A stretch of 64,000 nucleotides of DNA from Tomocerus qinae (taxonomy: Eukaryota > Arthropoda > Collembola > Entomobryomorpha > Tomoceridae). Positions within the stretch are counted from its first letter, which is position 1, and the number at the start of each line of letters is the position of its first letter. The translations under genes were made by a program, and so were the position numbers. The stretch spans positions 31,953,930 to 32,017,929 of the forward strand of contig CM034549.1 of NCBI GenBank assembly GCA_020055645.1, written 5' to 3'. Under the pieces are notes generated by a model. It was not told where the DNA came from, made no database searches, and saw only the letters and a program-made list of their open reading frames with translations. Shown here piece by piece: positions 1 to 14,099 of the stretch.

Positions 1-2960
1 TTTACCACAATGACTACTTACTCACTAGTTAAATATAATTAAATTGATACGTACAAGGCAAAAGCTTTCTGAGATAATGTTGGTTATTAATGCTCGTTCG
101 TCATTTTGTTGTATGCAGATTATATTTTAGTCATTTGCTGTAAGCATAATGTTTACTGCTTTAGTGCGTGGGGGTGGGTTTGGTTGAGGTGTGATTTAGC
201 AGATTAAAGAGGTAGATAATAATGTATTGTGTTCTTTCAATTTTCTATTTAGCTCCTTTACATCAGGATAGACAAGGAATAAATGTCTGAGTGCAGTAAT
301 GACTTCATTCTATTGTCTAACAATCAGAACAAACAAAAATGCGAAATGGATACAAATCCCTTGTGCATGCCTTCATTAATCTTTATTATAATGTATATGA
401 GTAATTATCTATTAGTGTATCTGCAGAGTCAAATTGGTTATCACACCTACACTCTCTCTATCCCTACAAACACACCTGAGGCTGTGTGTAGCGTTTCGTT
501 TCAATGCTTGTCCATTGTAACATGCATGAGTATTTATAATACTAAGATGATTATGACTTGCTAAATGCCTAAATGAAAATGGCAAATAAGACCAAGTGTA
601 GAAAACTTACAGCCTGAAGATAAGCCGAGTCAGAGTCGTGTCAGTCACTAATTACACATGCAGGAATTTAGGCAAAGGCCAAGCCGAGCTAGAAATGATT
701 TTGCTGCAGAGAAAAGAATGACATGACATGTCAAGACTTAGCATCAAATAGCAACTGAAAGGGAATTAGTAGGAGATTTTAATAGTTGCCTCCTCCTATT
801 TGTAGTGTCTAAGTAAATAGCTGGAGCAACAGTCAGGATTGTTTCATTATTCTGTTTAACTCTAGCGTGATCGTATTTAAACATCCTTGACATTCAAGCA
901 TTTTATTGAGGTGAAGTGGCAATCGCTCTTGTTTTATTTCGCATTTACAACGTATTTAATAGCCCTGCCCACCGTACCAAGGTTATTAGTGAACAATCTA
1001 TCTACGGAATGGAGTACACAGACACCAAGTTGCTAATGCTTCGTTTTACCACTTCTGACAACTCCAAGTCTCAATTGGAACTAAATATAACAGTTGGCTC
1101 CTCTACACAGACATTTATTTATATAGCTGTACACTTTATTATTGTTAGTTAGGTTAGCTATGAGGAAATGATAGTTGTACATACCGAACTAATCTCAGCC
1201 AACAATAATTCCATTGCTTGATCAGAATACGGCGGATATTACGACTATCTCTCTGTGCTCTATTTTTAACAGCAAAGATTAGATCGTGGATTGTATTTGA
1301 ACTAAGGGATATCCAGACCATCAGTAACTATGTAGCATTGTATAAAAGCGTACACTTAACTCAATCTAATCTCTCCTGTGAATCTGCCTTGTCTTAAATC
1401 TCTGTGCGTTTTCATTATTTTCTGTGCATTTCTAGATCCAGAGTAGAGATAGGTTGGGTAAACCCATGTGTAGCATACCACCTTTTCCTTGGCATTTATT
1501 AATGGCAAACATAAATCGCTATTTTACGCAGTGACACTGATTTACTTTATGAAGGCACTACCTACTTACAGCAAACAAGGTTTTACGATCGCATAAACCA
1601 ACATAGATTACATCCTACGACGAAATCCGATAAAATTTGATAGGACCACTAAAGAAAGACGAATACAAAGATGGAAGCAATTAGCTTTTTGACATTACAT
1701 TTTATAGCACTAGTAATTAAGAAGTTAGGGAATAGAATTAACAAAAAGTTAATCTACTTTAGATGTAGTACATCTGTAAGTGCATCAGATAGAAATCGTT
1801 TGCAGGGAAGATGTAATATTGAGAATGACACAAGAAGAGGAGACTCGCGTGGGATCATCTTCGCTTGACTAGCAAAAGAGTCTCACAGTATTATCCAGTC
1901 GTTTGAAGCGTGCAGCACTTACTTTTACTCATTATTATTAACATCATGAGCCATTAAAATCTTATGGTTATGAGACATTTGGCCCACGCACTTGATTCCC
2001 ACAGATAATCTTCACTTTCTCCCAGGACAAACACACATAAGCCTCAGAGCGGAAAGGGAAGAAAGTTTTTTCCTTTGCTACTTGTACATCCTAACTGCCT
2101 CCTTTTTGGCTCCCGAAGCTACACGTGAACTTAAATCACATAAATGACAAGACAATTGAGAAACAGAACATACTGACAAAACATCTGCTCCCACGTCAAA
2201 GTTACTACACTCTTAAATTCCCAACTCTTAAGGTGTCCAAATATATCTAACGATATCCAATACTATAAGCCATCAACGTAATTTTTGTGGGTAGATTACA
2301 TCAATGAAAACCTAGACTTAATGGCACTAACATTATAACTTTTTTTAGATAAGTATAAAGTTAAGTAACAATTGATAGAAAATAGCATTACGATCTTCCT
2401 TTAATAACCTTCAACGAGATAGTTACAAAGTGAAGGAGATATTTGTAAATACATTCATAAGTAGACTTAAAAGGGCTGAGATAGCACAATAATTTAGTAA
2501 AAGTAATCCATGTAGAAATACGTTGATGTATTCCCTATCGATGCAGATATGAGACACAAAGACCTTTGCAGTCAGCATGTTGAAAACTTTATTTACTTAA
2601 AGCGATGGTAGTTTTTCATAGAGAAACTTTTTGGGTGATTGATTACTGTGGCCAAAGTGAAGGCAGAGTGGTGGGTGGTGGATGTGTAGCGTAAAAACGA
2701 GAACAAACAGTCGCAGGGAAAGAACAAAGACAGCAGTTGACTTTATTTACATTAGTTTGTTATAGTAGTAGAGCCAGACTGCAGTTCCATTACACTGCAT
2801 TAAGTTATTACCGGTTGATTTAGCTAGGTATACCTTTAAAGTTAACTAACAATAATTTCCCTCGTAGTTTGAGCAGTTACGTAAGTTAAGCTGTGCAAGG
2901 CAGAGGAAAATCAAAGCCAAAGCTGTAACCAGCTGAAAGCGTTGTATAGGGAACGTTGCC
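1..2960. other. Gene-free stretch
   Basis: I see no coding exon with family resemblance, no RNA gene and no repeat array here. Open frames are short, often begin at non-ATG codons, and have the composition expected of AT-rich noncoding DNA. Confidence 0.6.
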
Positions 2961-3092
2961 TGGAGTCGCCGGGAATTCGCTTTCTCCGGCGGTTTGTACC
3001 TACAGAAAGTATATAGAGACAGTCAGACAGAGTAGTATAGTATAGTGGAGTGTGTCACGAACATAAAATCAGAAGTATAGGAAACGAAGGAA
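2961..3092 (+). promoter_or_regulatory. Possible promoter and noncoding first exon
   Basis: A short GC-rich patch stands out from the AT-rich surroundings. It contains the inverted pair CGCCGG (2967-2972) and CCGGCG (2986-2991), then a TATATAG string near 3010, a CAGTCAGACAG initiator-like stretch, and a good splice donor (AAC|GTAAGTG) at about 3092. This order resembles a core promoter followed by a short untranslated exon reading rightwards. No downstream coding exon was recognised, so the target gene, if any, would lie outside the window or in exons too small to see. This is inference from motif order only. Confidence 0.25.
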
Positions 3093-6000
3093 CGTAAGTG
3101 CGATGCTCGTAGAATTAGTTTTGTGAAGTTGGAACTTGAGTCACTTGAGTTAATGGTATGTGAAGTTTCCATAAGTTTTACTTTATCTCGTCTAACTGTT
3201 GAGTACTTATCTGGCTTACGTGAGCAAATGTTCTCAGCTTGCTTTGATAACATCCATTCTTCATCCTATACTCTTCACACACTCACATGTCCTTTTCTTT
3301 CACAGACTTTCTTTGATTGGTTTCATTTTTCTGCTTCTCACAAGTTTCATTGAAATATCTCTTCCTATCGACCTCCACTGCCATTTGTTTACTCATACTC
3401 TTACTATCCTACCTAATATTATTTATGGCCAATTGTATTACAAATTATATCCTCATATACTCCTTATATATCAATTTATGCAGATTTTAGTAGATTATTA
3501 GCTAAAATCTCATTCAGCATTCTATTGTTTATTTTCTTCTACATTACAATTTCTTCTACTTGAGTAGGGTGCGCTAATTTCTGTAAATAATGTGATTTTT
3601 TATTACCATTTTGAGTACAATTGCTTTTAGATTTTTCCAAAATAGTGAACATGTTTGTGTTTTCAAAAAATGATATGATTGCTTGATCTAGGAATTTAAG
3701 GCGGAAATAAATATGGAAGAAGATAAGTAAGAACTCATAACCACGGAGGAACCTATCGAAGGTATTAAAATGATATAAAATACAATCAACCTTGCTAATG
3801 AGTTTGTTCATGTGAAATATTTTGGGATCAGTGAGTCATTTCTTCCGTGTTTCTTATTAGCATTTCCTAGACTAAGTGTTTATTACGTATTTTTGAAACC
3901 ATAAAGCATATGTATATATTTATATGGTTTTTTACAATTTGCATTTTGCACCTGAATTGAATGGGAAATGCAGTAAAGTGTGTAATAAAGCCGTGAGTAA
4001 CATAGACATAAACCAAATAGAAGTAAGTACGTACATAAAAAGTGGTAGAGGTAGGTATATTTTAATAATAGCAAATGCACGGTAGACTGCTGCGGAATTT
4101 CTGCGAATTCATTCTTGTGCAGTAAATGAGCGGACGGGAATGGTAAAATAGCAATTTCATTAAATTCTACTCCACTTAGAAGCCTCGCGCTGTGCCCAAA
4201 GTATTTCTCTTTCATCTTTGGAAAGGCGTGCATTAATCTGGAACGAGAGACGGGATCCACCCTTAACTATGAATAACCAACTTTGATGTAAAATAAAAAA
4301 GAAAGACAAGTTGTTATTGTAAATAGTGAGAGCGTCTCTGCTTCTTTTAAGTCGTTCGTTAGATCGTACTTTATTAGGGACGGAAGAGTGGATAGAAAAC
4401 GCGGTTTGTTTCCATGCTCAAATTAGAGTCAAACCGAAGCCACAGAATAATAGGAGAACCAAGGTAATCTTAGATTCACATAGATATTGAAATAAACTAT
4501 CTCTCAATCTAAAATGATGACTTTGATGTAGAATTAACTGAACACGAGTGATTTAATGAAATTTATGTTCTTATGTAAGGTTTTAATTATGAGTAGGTAC
4601 TCCTACCATGGCCATTCTTTATACATTATAATGTACACAGATCATGGATGGAAAGCACTCAACACTATTGCACCTTTGTTTCGGCACGTCTCTCACATGC
4701 ATTCCATCTCCTAGATGCACACAGTAATTAAGAATTTAAAGAGGAACTAGCACATGAAGTTAATCTGAGTGTGAGTTGAAATGCTTATCTGTTGTTAATG
4801 TACTTTAGACTGCACAATTACTAAATACGACGTAAAGTGAAAAAATGGGAAACAATGATTTAGCTTTAAGCATCACGGTTAATAAAATGCACCCTGCAAC
4901 TACCGTATACATATATGAACGCTCTATTGTTACAGGACTATTAATGCAGAAAGTACACATCCATGTAATTAAATTTTAATTTCAAATTTGTTTCTTTCCT
5001 CCTGTTGATGTGAAGAGTACTAACTACTCTTCACAGTCTTTACAGCCTTGTTCAAATTAAATAATAAAGCTACACAAGTACTTACTCACTCAGAGCTAGT
5101 AGCAGATCCATATCAATCTTTTATCTCGTAGCTTAGGCTATCTACTCAATTCTGAGCTGGATATCAGAAATTAGTATAGCTCTGTTGTTGCTATTTGCGG
5201 TTTTGACGATAAGTGATGGATAACCACAAGCACAGACAATAAACAACGACATACCGCTTCTTTTTACTACTACATAATAACTACACCTATAGCTACATAT
5301 TTCCTCACCTTTGCTTTGAACTATAACATAACTATTCATGGGAAGGTGAGTTGGGTTTAAATTAACCCAAGACAGACAGAAGCTGTTTGTATTCAAAGTG
5401 CACAGACTTACTCAAATGAAACACCTAAGGTCACAGGCGTAATGCTACAACGACGATGGTGGAATCTCCACACACGTATTCAGATTACAATAGATATTTA
5501 GGTGCTGGCATTTATTTACTGTTTTCTGCAATATTCAATTAGGTAGTTAGACTTCGCACAACAGTACATTACCAGTGCTAATCTACTAATAGTGCAAGAT
5601 AACTTAACCTTACTCTCCTTAAATCCAGATGTAAACATACCCATAGGAAACTTCCGCCTTTTCATTTCCATCGTTCATTGTACTTGAGCTAACAATCAAA
5701 CTGTAATTTGTACTTAGTCAAGTGGCAATGGAGAAGAAGTGTGCTTTGATGTACAGGAATCCATTTGTCGCTTTCAATTCATTTCTTGATGAGTCTAGTG
5801 TGAGTTAAGCTGATAATAGAAACCAAGTTTCAATGATAAAAATTGCGCAGAATGCAATCTCAACTTTTGGAAGAGTCTCACAATCACCGCAACTCAACAA
5901 GTCAAACAGTAAATGTCTACTGTACACACACAGACCTATATTTAAGATTTCAACTATAGACCTCGCTATACTCTAAATACAACAGCTTGTGTGTGCAGTG

Positions 6001-9000
6001 CTGGCAGTAGTGTATTAGTAGTACTGATACCAAAGCATTTATTTCAGCTTCAATACTAATAAACAAAACCCATTTGTAAAAACAAACAAGACAGTCTGAT
6101 TCTCGTACACTGCGAATTATAATAGGACATAGCGATGCGAAGTTTTATCTATATTATTGCACTCTATTTCTGAGAACAAAGCCTTCTGTTGTTAAGATGT
6201 TGAGTTGTAATGTGCAATTTATTTCTCATGGCACGTACACCAAATAAATATCAATATAAAAATAAATTGACAGTTTCCTACATTTGGACTGTAGTCAACA
6301 CATATGTAAGGAGATACGGCACTACGGATGTAACTTGTAACTAACTATAAATTACATAATACAACAAGCAAAACAAAAACTGTAATTGTAATGGCCATGA
6401 ATTCAACTGCTGCTGCAATATTCACATGCTTTGCCATACTGCAAAAAATATTATGCAATAAAATAGCAATACCTTACTTGGACAATCAATAATGTTATCA
6501 GATGCCAATGTAAAACGAATCGAATGAAATTTGCAGATTTGGACTATTTGCTTATATTTATTGTATAGTGAATATCTATATTGTATTTTACTCACTATAC
6601 TTTGTGAAGGACATGTCATTTCGAAGCAAAGTGAAATGAAAAGAAAAATTGTTGTCTTTTAATATAAACTTGAGTTTGTGGATCTAAATATTGGTATTAG
6701 TAAGAAACTGGTACCTGAGTCAAATGTAATTTAGATAATAGTTTCAATGAATGCCATGTCACCTTTCTCGTTAGCTGGCTGTCTTGTCCACACTTCACAC
6801 TCAGTGGGTTTATTTTATATAGTGTAATGCGTAGCAAACTGTTTCCTACGGACATGAAATGAATTATTCAATAATAAACTACTCCATATTCCATTGTTCC
6901 ATTGTTACGAGGGTTTCTTACGAACTAATCAAATGAGAGGAAGCGGTTCAATGAAACCCGTCTCACTTGATTTTACAATTTGTTACAATAAATTATGGTT
7001 TATTGGTACATAATTTAGTACCTATAGTAAAGAACAGTAATATTTCGTAACAAGAACGAAATGAATTGTAAATGTGAGAATTGTCTTGAGAATGGGTTAT
7101 GTAATTTCACTCCTTATAACATTCTATAACCTATGACTCTTGTGACTCTCTTGAGTAAACAATGTAAGGTTTGCCAGACAGATTTTTAATGAAATGACCT
7201 GTCAGCCAATATTATTAGCAAAAATCTGTTGCAAAACATCCTCTATGCAGTTGGACACAAAATGCAGAGTTATGATTACAAGTGCAGGAATAGATTTGTT
7301 GTTGAACATGTATTTAAGCAGCTGTGTACCTTTGTTTCAGAATTTTCCAAATTCCAATTCAACCGCAAGTATATGATTCTACCCAACTATCAGGAAGTTT
7401 AATATTACCCTAAATATTACTGTTCTTTTAAATTTAAAATAAAGGAACAATCACGTAGTAACATTGTAATGGTAATAGTCTAATCCACATTTAGAAAGGG
7501 TAAAATGCATAGTAAAGTACAGCTGTGCATTATTATGGGCATAGAATGCAGCAAAAACGTTACAACCTGCAAAAACTGTATTTAAATCAAATAAACAGTA
7601 AGAATATTTCATAGGTTAGTTTGTTGAGGTGGGTGAGTAATAAATATTTCTTGTGGTCGGTTGGTTTAATTTGAAATGATAATGTTGAGTTGTCGTATCC
7701 TGTTGCATTATTAACAGAGAGCAATTAGCTGAGCTGGTCTGGAATGAACTTGGAATTGTTCTGAAATATTATGTTTCTCTCAATGTTCGAGTTTGTTCCC
7801 TGCTTGGTTTACATTTCCTATTCTGTTCATGCAACGAGCGTGGAATGTTGTTCACGTTTAAAAATCCACACTACTAGTGCAATATGAAAAGTGTGAACGA
7901 GGTGAGGCAAATGGCAAGCCTTACTTATTCATTCTTGTGTGTATTAACCTTACGTCTCATTATTTAACACTATCCTTTGAAAAGCAAGTAGTCTATAGGC
8001 ATATGCAAAATGCATTAAGTGCACAGAGTCAACTGTGAGTTAGGAGATGTTTACGGAAACAATAGAATGAGCAAGATGGATGCGAAAATGTTTAATAAAT
8101 TTTAATCTAACAAGGAGCTTTAGTGCACTACGCTGTTAAGTAGTCGAAGAGTCATGACAAATGATCATTGACTGCACTTGGCACCTAACTGGTGATTTTT
8201 ATTATGCATGTGTACATAATTTAGTTATTTTACCTGTTAATTTGTTCTCTAGAACATGTTTATGTTTAGTTCATCCCCGACTCTAGAAATTCCTTCACGT
8301 GCATTTCTCGTGTTAGCTTACAACGATAAATAACAATAAGCAAAGACAAGTTTGCTTACAGACTAAAATAAAAGAGATTTTAATAATTCAATTCACATTC
8401 ACCGGGTAGAGTAATGGATTAGATGCAATTGTCAAGAAGATAATTCCTCAGCCTAGTTTATATGAAGCAGATTAGGTAGAGGGAGAATGACAGGACCTGG
8501 CTTAGAGACAACTCCAACAAAGACTGGAATTCTTATTACATCTGTCTGCAACTCAAACCCAATTGCATTACACAATAGGAATCTAAACTCGTTTCAATAG
8601 AAATACTTTGCTGTAACGTGATGAATTATTATACCAACAAAAGCTAAATTCACAGACAAAATGTTAAGTGACATGACTGCGATTGAAGAGATAGAGCAAC
8701 TCTATTGACTATTTTAATATCGAGCTTTTATACTTGTCAGAATGTCAAATTCAATTTAGTAGACCAAACCTACAGCTGTTCATATTCTTCATAAAATGGA
8801 TTGTGGTAAGATTAGATGACATCAGTCTCTGATGCTTAACTCCACGTTCAAAGGACAAACACAAAAAGATGTGACCTCATAAATCTATCCACTATACAAT
8901 ATTGATTAACTTGTGAGCGTGAAAAAGAGTGATTAATTTAAAGATATTTTAAACACTATTTACATATTATACGTTATTTTAAAGATTTTTTATTTATTTC

Positions 9001-12000
9001 GCAATTTCTAATTGTTCAATATTACAGATCCCTGGAAAGTTTGATTGTATCGTTTGTGATAGAATAGTCAAAATTGAGGAAATTTAATCTTGGAAAGTTT
9101 TCTAAGAGCATCCGCTTCCAGGAAACGTCAGAGGCAGAGTTTTGAAATTGTATTTATCACAGATGGAAAACAATTAGAGCCAAGAGGATGTCTATAGGTT
9201 GTTATCTGAAAATACAGTGGAAATAAGGTGACAGTACTTAAAGCTACATAAAAGCAAATGTCAGAGTAAGAATGTCAGGAACAATCAATGCAAGTCTGAC
9301 AGAAGTACATCTAAAACATTCTCCATCTTCAGTATCCGATAAAGTACAACATATTTAGAGCCGAATTGGAATATCAGACATATAAAGGTTTCCACAAGAG
9401 TAGTTGCTCTTCTAGGAAGTCTAGGAGTTGTTGGAGTTGTAAGAATTATTTAGAATAGGTTGTGTATAATATACGATCCAGAATATTCTTAAGTATGGTT
9501 GTGTGTAGAATTGTTTTGTTTTTGTATTCCGTTGAGAAGGGAAGTCAAAGGGAGACAAAACATGAAGATGTTATCTGTCTCATCATCATCATCTGATTCT
9601 CAATTCTGAACTCAGGTCAAGACAAATAGAAGAAGGAGGACGGGGAGGAATACAAACGAAATCTTGGCTACTGTCCCATCATCCGTCCGATTCCAATTCA
9701 CGACGTCACATCGACATAGCTCTACACCGAGTCCCTATCTTGCAGAACCGAGCAGACACAGATGAACACATACATTTACTTTCTTGTTACTTTACATTAG
9801 ATGATGCAATGAGAGTAATACGTAGAGAGATAGACCTATTATATGTACCTTAATGTAGACTATCCACTTATTATCAACGTTTTATGTCCTATTGTGTATA
9901 GACAGACTGCTGAGTGCCGACAATGGTAAGGTACATCCATACAATACGAAGTCTGGGATAGAACAGAGAATTCTATGTGTATGCTTATCCAATTACCCTT
10001 TAAGTGAAATGGGACTTGATTTCATCTTTTTTATTTCTGTACATTGTGTGCAGAAATATTCTGTTAATGGATACGAGATTCTTAATGAGTATAGTGCCAA
10101 AAGGAATATGGATCTGGTTTGTGAAGAGGGAGAGGAGTATTGTTAGAGAGACTATAATTTAGGTATTTAGAAGTCTCCCTTGGATCTGGCTGACTGCATT
10201 ATAGTTATGCTCAAAAGATTCCGGATTTGTGTCGGTGCTCTCTGTGCTGTGAAGCTTCCGCAGAACAAGACAAGAATTAAAAGACATAACATTTTTCAAA
10301 CTAGTCTATAAATGTAGTAAAGTACTTATGGATGTTTTACATTTTTCTCAGAATTTTACTTAAAAGCTTGGTTTAGCGCTTTGTTCTTCATCCGAAGACA
10401 TCATAATGCAGTTGGCTAGGTATTTTACTCGTACTATCGCATACCTTATACAAGAATTCCTATTGTATTGAAAAGACTAACCATTTACGTATCTTTATAT
10501 TATATCACCAGCAAAAATTGATGCAACATTAACTTTACATATCTTACTATTTGCTTTTTGGCAGGGCATTTCAAAGGATCAAGAGCCTAGTAAATATTTT
10601 ATTAAATCAGTCTCGGAACTCCTGTGGAAAATTCCCTTCCTAAAAATTTTAGTGCTGATTCCAACTGCAGTTATGTTTTGTAATGAACACAATAGCTCAA
10701 AGAGAACATTAAACTGCAAGTGTTATTGTTATTAGGTACTTTCAGCTCTTCTATAAAAACTCTTCCACCGCCACGTTTACATAATACTCATATGTAAATA
10801 GATTTAAAGGTTAATGCTTCTCACTCACTGCCAATTTATACCCTTTTCCGCAATCACCATTCTCCCTCACTGATAATAGCCACCTACCTATTCTACTATC
10901 ATTACTTATTCCTTCAAACACAATTATCTCTCAATCACACATTTTTTAGTTCTAACCACTCTTCCTCCAATCCACTCTTACTTTTAACAAGTCCACCATG
11001 ATAAGAGATACTATGTACTTTCGGATAATCTTATCTCTTACAAAAGCCACACACAACGTCCACTCTACTAAAATATCCACTCTTGTCAATCAATCTTCCG
11101 AACACTTCATTCTACTCGTTAAACATAATGAAACGATTTTTTCAAATTTCCTGTTTAGCCGACTAAATAATATCAGTGATCATATCATACCTATTGATGA
11201 TTGTAAAAAAACGCAAGACATGCTTAAAAATTCTTCAAATAAATCTTGGTGTATTTTCCAATTCCATTAATATAAATATATGGTTTAAACTTTAAATTTT
11301 AGTCATCTCTATTAGGTATCAAAGAAATATTGGTGCTCATTAAGAATAGAAGAGAAATGGTACACATTATTGCAAATTGAGGATTTTGTATCCACTATTT
11401 GTATTACAAGTTGCACGCAGCAGACAGCAGCCGGATTTTCAATTAATGAGTGAGTATTCAGTATTCATGATAATTTGATGAAAGCTGACATTCTATTTGG
11501 ATTCATAATAAGGATTCGTCTCGGGTAAATGAGTAAAAAGCAAAGATGAAGGAAAAAGAAGCGACGCCGGAAGAATCTGATGAAAAACTGGCATAGCAGT
11601 GAAACTGATTATCCATGAAATTTCATTCAGCAAGAAGTGAGTCTGGATATTCTTTAGGTTGCCGAATGCATAGAACGCAATCAGCGGGGGATCCCACACA
11701 CACAGTCTTACATTATATTAAATGTAGAACACTGAGAGTGACACTCTCTCAATTCCACAACAACCTTTTTGGCTCATTTTCAAGCTTTGGCGACTTTTCT
11801 TGACTTGTCTCAGCTTCTGCTTTTAACTAGATTCCCTTATAGACCTCTCTCGTATATACTCTCGTTCTACGCAAAAAACTCAGACTCAATACCATTCTGT
11901 ACTACAATATACTGCCTACACACTTCTAATACACTGTACAAGTACATCATAGCTCCATTTCTGTCGGGAAATAATACATTCGTTCCTCTTCTACTGGTTG

Positions 12001-12135
12001 ACACTTGCTGCAATATTGTATCTCAAGTCGCATTATTGTTAATAGGCAATTCATCACAATCTATCTTCCTATTACGTATTTAGTAAAATACTGGAAATTC
12101 TAGACAATTAGTAAGTATTTTCCATTCGTTAAATT
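3093..12135. other. Gene-free stretch
   Basis: About 9 kb of AT-rich sequence with no recognisable gene. The open frame at 3883-4260 (minus) and the others here are short and resemble no family I know. Short microsatellite-like runs occur but no organised array. Confidence 0.55.
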
Positions 12136-12186
12136 TTTTTCGTATGCAAATGTAGATTCATCAGGCTGAGTACATTAGCAGGGATT
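12136..12186 (+). repeat. Duplicated hairpin motif, copy 1
   Basis: This stretch matches 14046-14099 over about 45 bp; the 40-bp core (12141-12180) differs at two positions. It begins with a T run and the octamer ATGCAAAT, the classical POU-domain binding site. TGCAAATGTA is followed 16 nt later by TACATTAGCA, which pairs with it except at one base. Surrounding sequence is unrelated between the two sites, so the motif itself was duplicated or conserved. It could be a regulatory element or a fragment of a dispersed repeat. Confidence 0.6.
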
Positions 12187-14045
12187 ACCCTCTACGCTAC
12201 TTGAATTTTAAATTACATTAGTCATAATCACATGCAATCGTAGATATACTTTTTAAGTAGAAACATTTTTGAGGTACATGAAGCAGCAGTGAATATTACA
12301 CGGATTAAAACTGGACACAATAAATAAAGGTTCACGTGTGGATATTTTGTGTGGTTGAATACGGCCCATGCACCTGGCAGATGAGTGATAAACTGATAAG
12401 AGACACTACATTTTTCAATGTACCGCAATAGCAAATGAATTACTATTACTACCTGTTAAGCTACTTAATAAAGCTATCAGAAATGTCTATAGCATATCTG
12501 GAATTATCATGGAGGTAAATCTCTTGTAAAAATTACATTGGGGAGTAGGTTTTCCTGTCTGCAGCAGACTGAACTTTGAAGTTGAGAATCCGCACAACTA
12601 CGACAAGACAAATAAAGTTGGAAACAATAATGTACTTTACCGGTTCAAATTACACAGCTGTTCTGTATTATTAGCGATTGTGTACCAAAATATGATATAT
12701 AAAAATCTCTTCCTACTAATAGGTAATTGTATACGAGTTGACTTGCTCCTGTTTCTATGTATTTGCGGATAACGCTGAAGACTGTGTACACTACTTAGTA
12801 CAAGTTGCTCAATTACAGCGTAAGAGCGTTGTAAATGACCCTCAATTATTCTACTACGAACTTGCAATTAGCGAATTGGAACGGACTTGACTTGACTTGC
12901 TTTGGCTTTGTTTTTACAGCGCTACACACATGTACATTATGCTATGCAACAGATCCTACATGTAATAACTAATATATAATATAAATTAAGGAACACATAG
13001 TCCATGAGGCTCATCGCATTATAATACCTGCCATCCTGCTGTGCTGATAAATGCCTACTATATAATAATCTAGCCAAACTACTACATTCTTAGGTAATGG
13101 TCCTACTTACTATATGAAACTGTATTTTATACTATATAGTCTATATAGCAATCCTTCAAGCTGCCAGATACAAATGGAGATAGGAATGAGCTAAACCCAA
13201 AAGGTAGGGCAGTCCTTTAACCTTTAGTCGCAACTACTTGATGTAGTTAGAATAGGTAGGTACAAGTACTTACTCTAAAGGTAATTAGACGTCAGTTGCC
13301 TTACTTTGCTCTAGATCTATCTGTCTACATACATATCCGTCTATAGTCTATCTCTCTCAAATCAATATAAGCTCTTATCTATATATGGATGGCAACTTAT
13401 CAATCTTCTTAATGCACATAACGATCAATTAAAAACAGAATCCTATAGCTACACACTGACGAAACTAATGACTACTTGTATAGCCAGGTATAGATAGGTT
13501 TAGCTATCATTATCCAATCCAGAAGGATATCAAGAAAATTATCGACAACTTACCTTTAGAAACTTAATTTGAGATGAACGTTTGGCAGGATGAATGAATG
13601 CATCCTACAGAATCACAACTTCCATGCACCAAGCATACTTTTCAAAGTTTATCTCTATTATTATGTGTATGTACTCAGTAGTAGTAATGGCTGTAATCAC
13701 CGGTTGAATTATATCACTACCAATGTCTATGGAATATCAATGCAGTGTGCAGTCTATTAGGCAAGCACAATGTCACACTCACTCAAAGGTTGTCCAAAGG
13801 TCAAGAGTAGCTATAATTTATCTGGTTATTAATGTGTCAATGTTCTGCTGAGTGTTTTGAATTGTTTATTGCCATTTGAATATTTAGAGAATATGTAGGA
13901 AATAAATGCGCATTGGAGAGTTGGTTCACACGAGACACTTTGACATGGGTGACACGACAGTATATGTACAGAGAATCAGTCAGGTGAATTTCTGCGAGTT
14001 GCAGTTGAATTTTGAGCTGGTCTAGTCTGGCACGTCTCAGTATTA
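12187..14045. other. Gene-free stretch between the two motif copies
   Basis: No coding exon, RNA gene or transposon terminus recognised. The 1.9-kb spacing between the two motif copies holds only AT-rich sequence with no similarity to the motif. Confidence 0.55.
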
Positions 14046-14099
14046 TTTTTCGTATGCAAATGTAAATTCATCAGGCTGAGTACATTTGCAGCAGGGATT
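14046..14099 (+). repeat. Duplicated hairpin motif, copy 2
   Basis: Second copy of the motif at 12136-12186, in the same orientation. Here the arms are perfect: TGCAAATGTA at 14055-14064 and TACATTTGCA at 14081-14090, separated by a 16-nt loop that is nearly identical to that of copy 1. The copy has an extra GCA before the shared GGGATT. The stem (10 bp) is shorter than a microRNA precursor stem, so an ordinary microRNA is unlikely. Confidence 0.6.

Noticed and set aside
3883-4260. 125-codon minus-strand frame beginning with a plausible Met
   Set aside because: The composition changes abruptly to Leu/Tyr/Cys-rich AT-driven codons, and no domain, signal or conserved motif is visible.
12141-12180. 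MicroRNA precursor at the duplicated hairpin motif
   Set aside because: The stem is only 10 bp with a 16-nt loop, too short for a Dicer/Drosha substrate, and no known microRNA seed was recognised.
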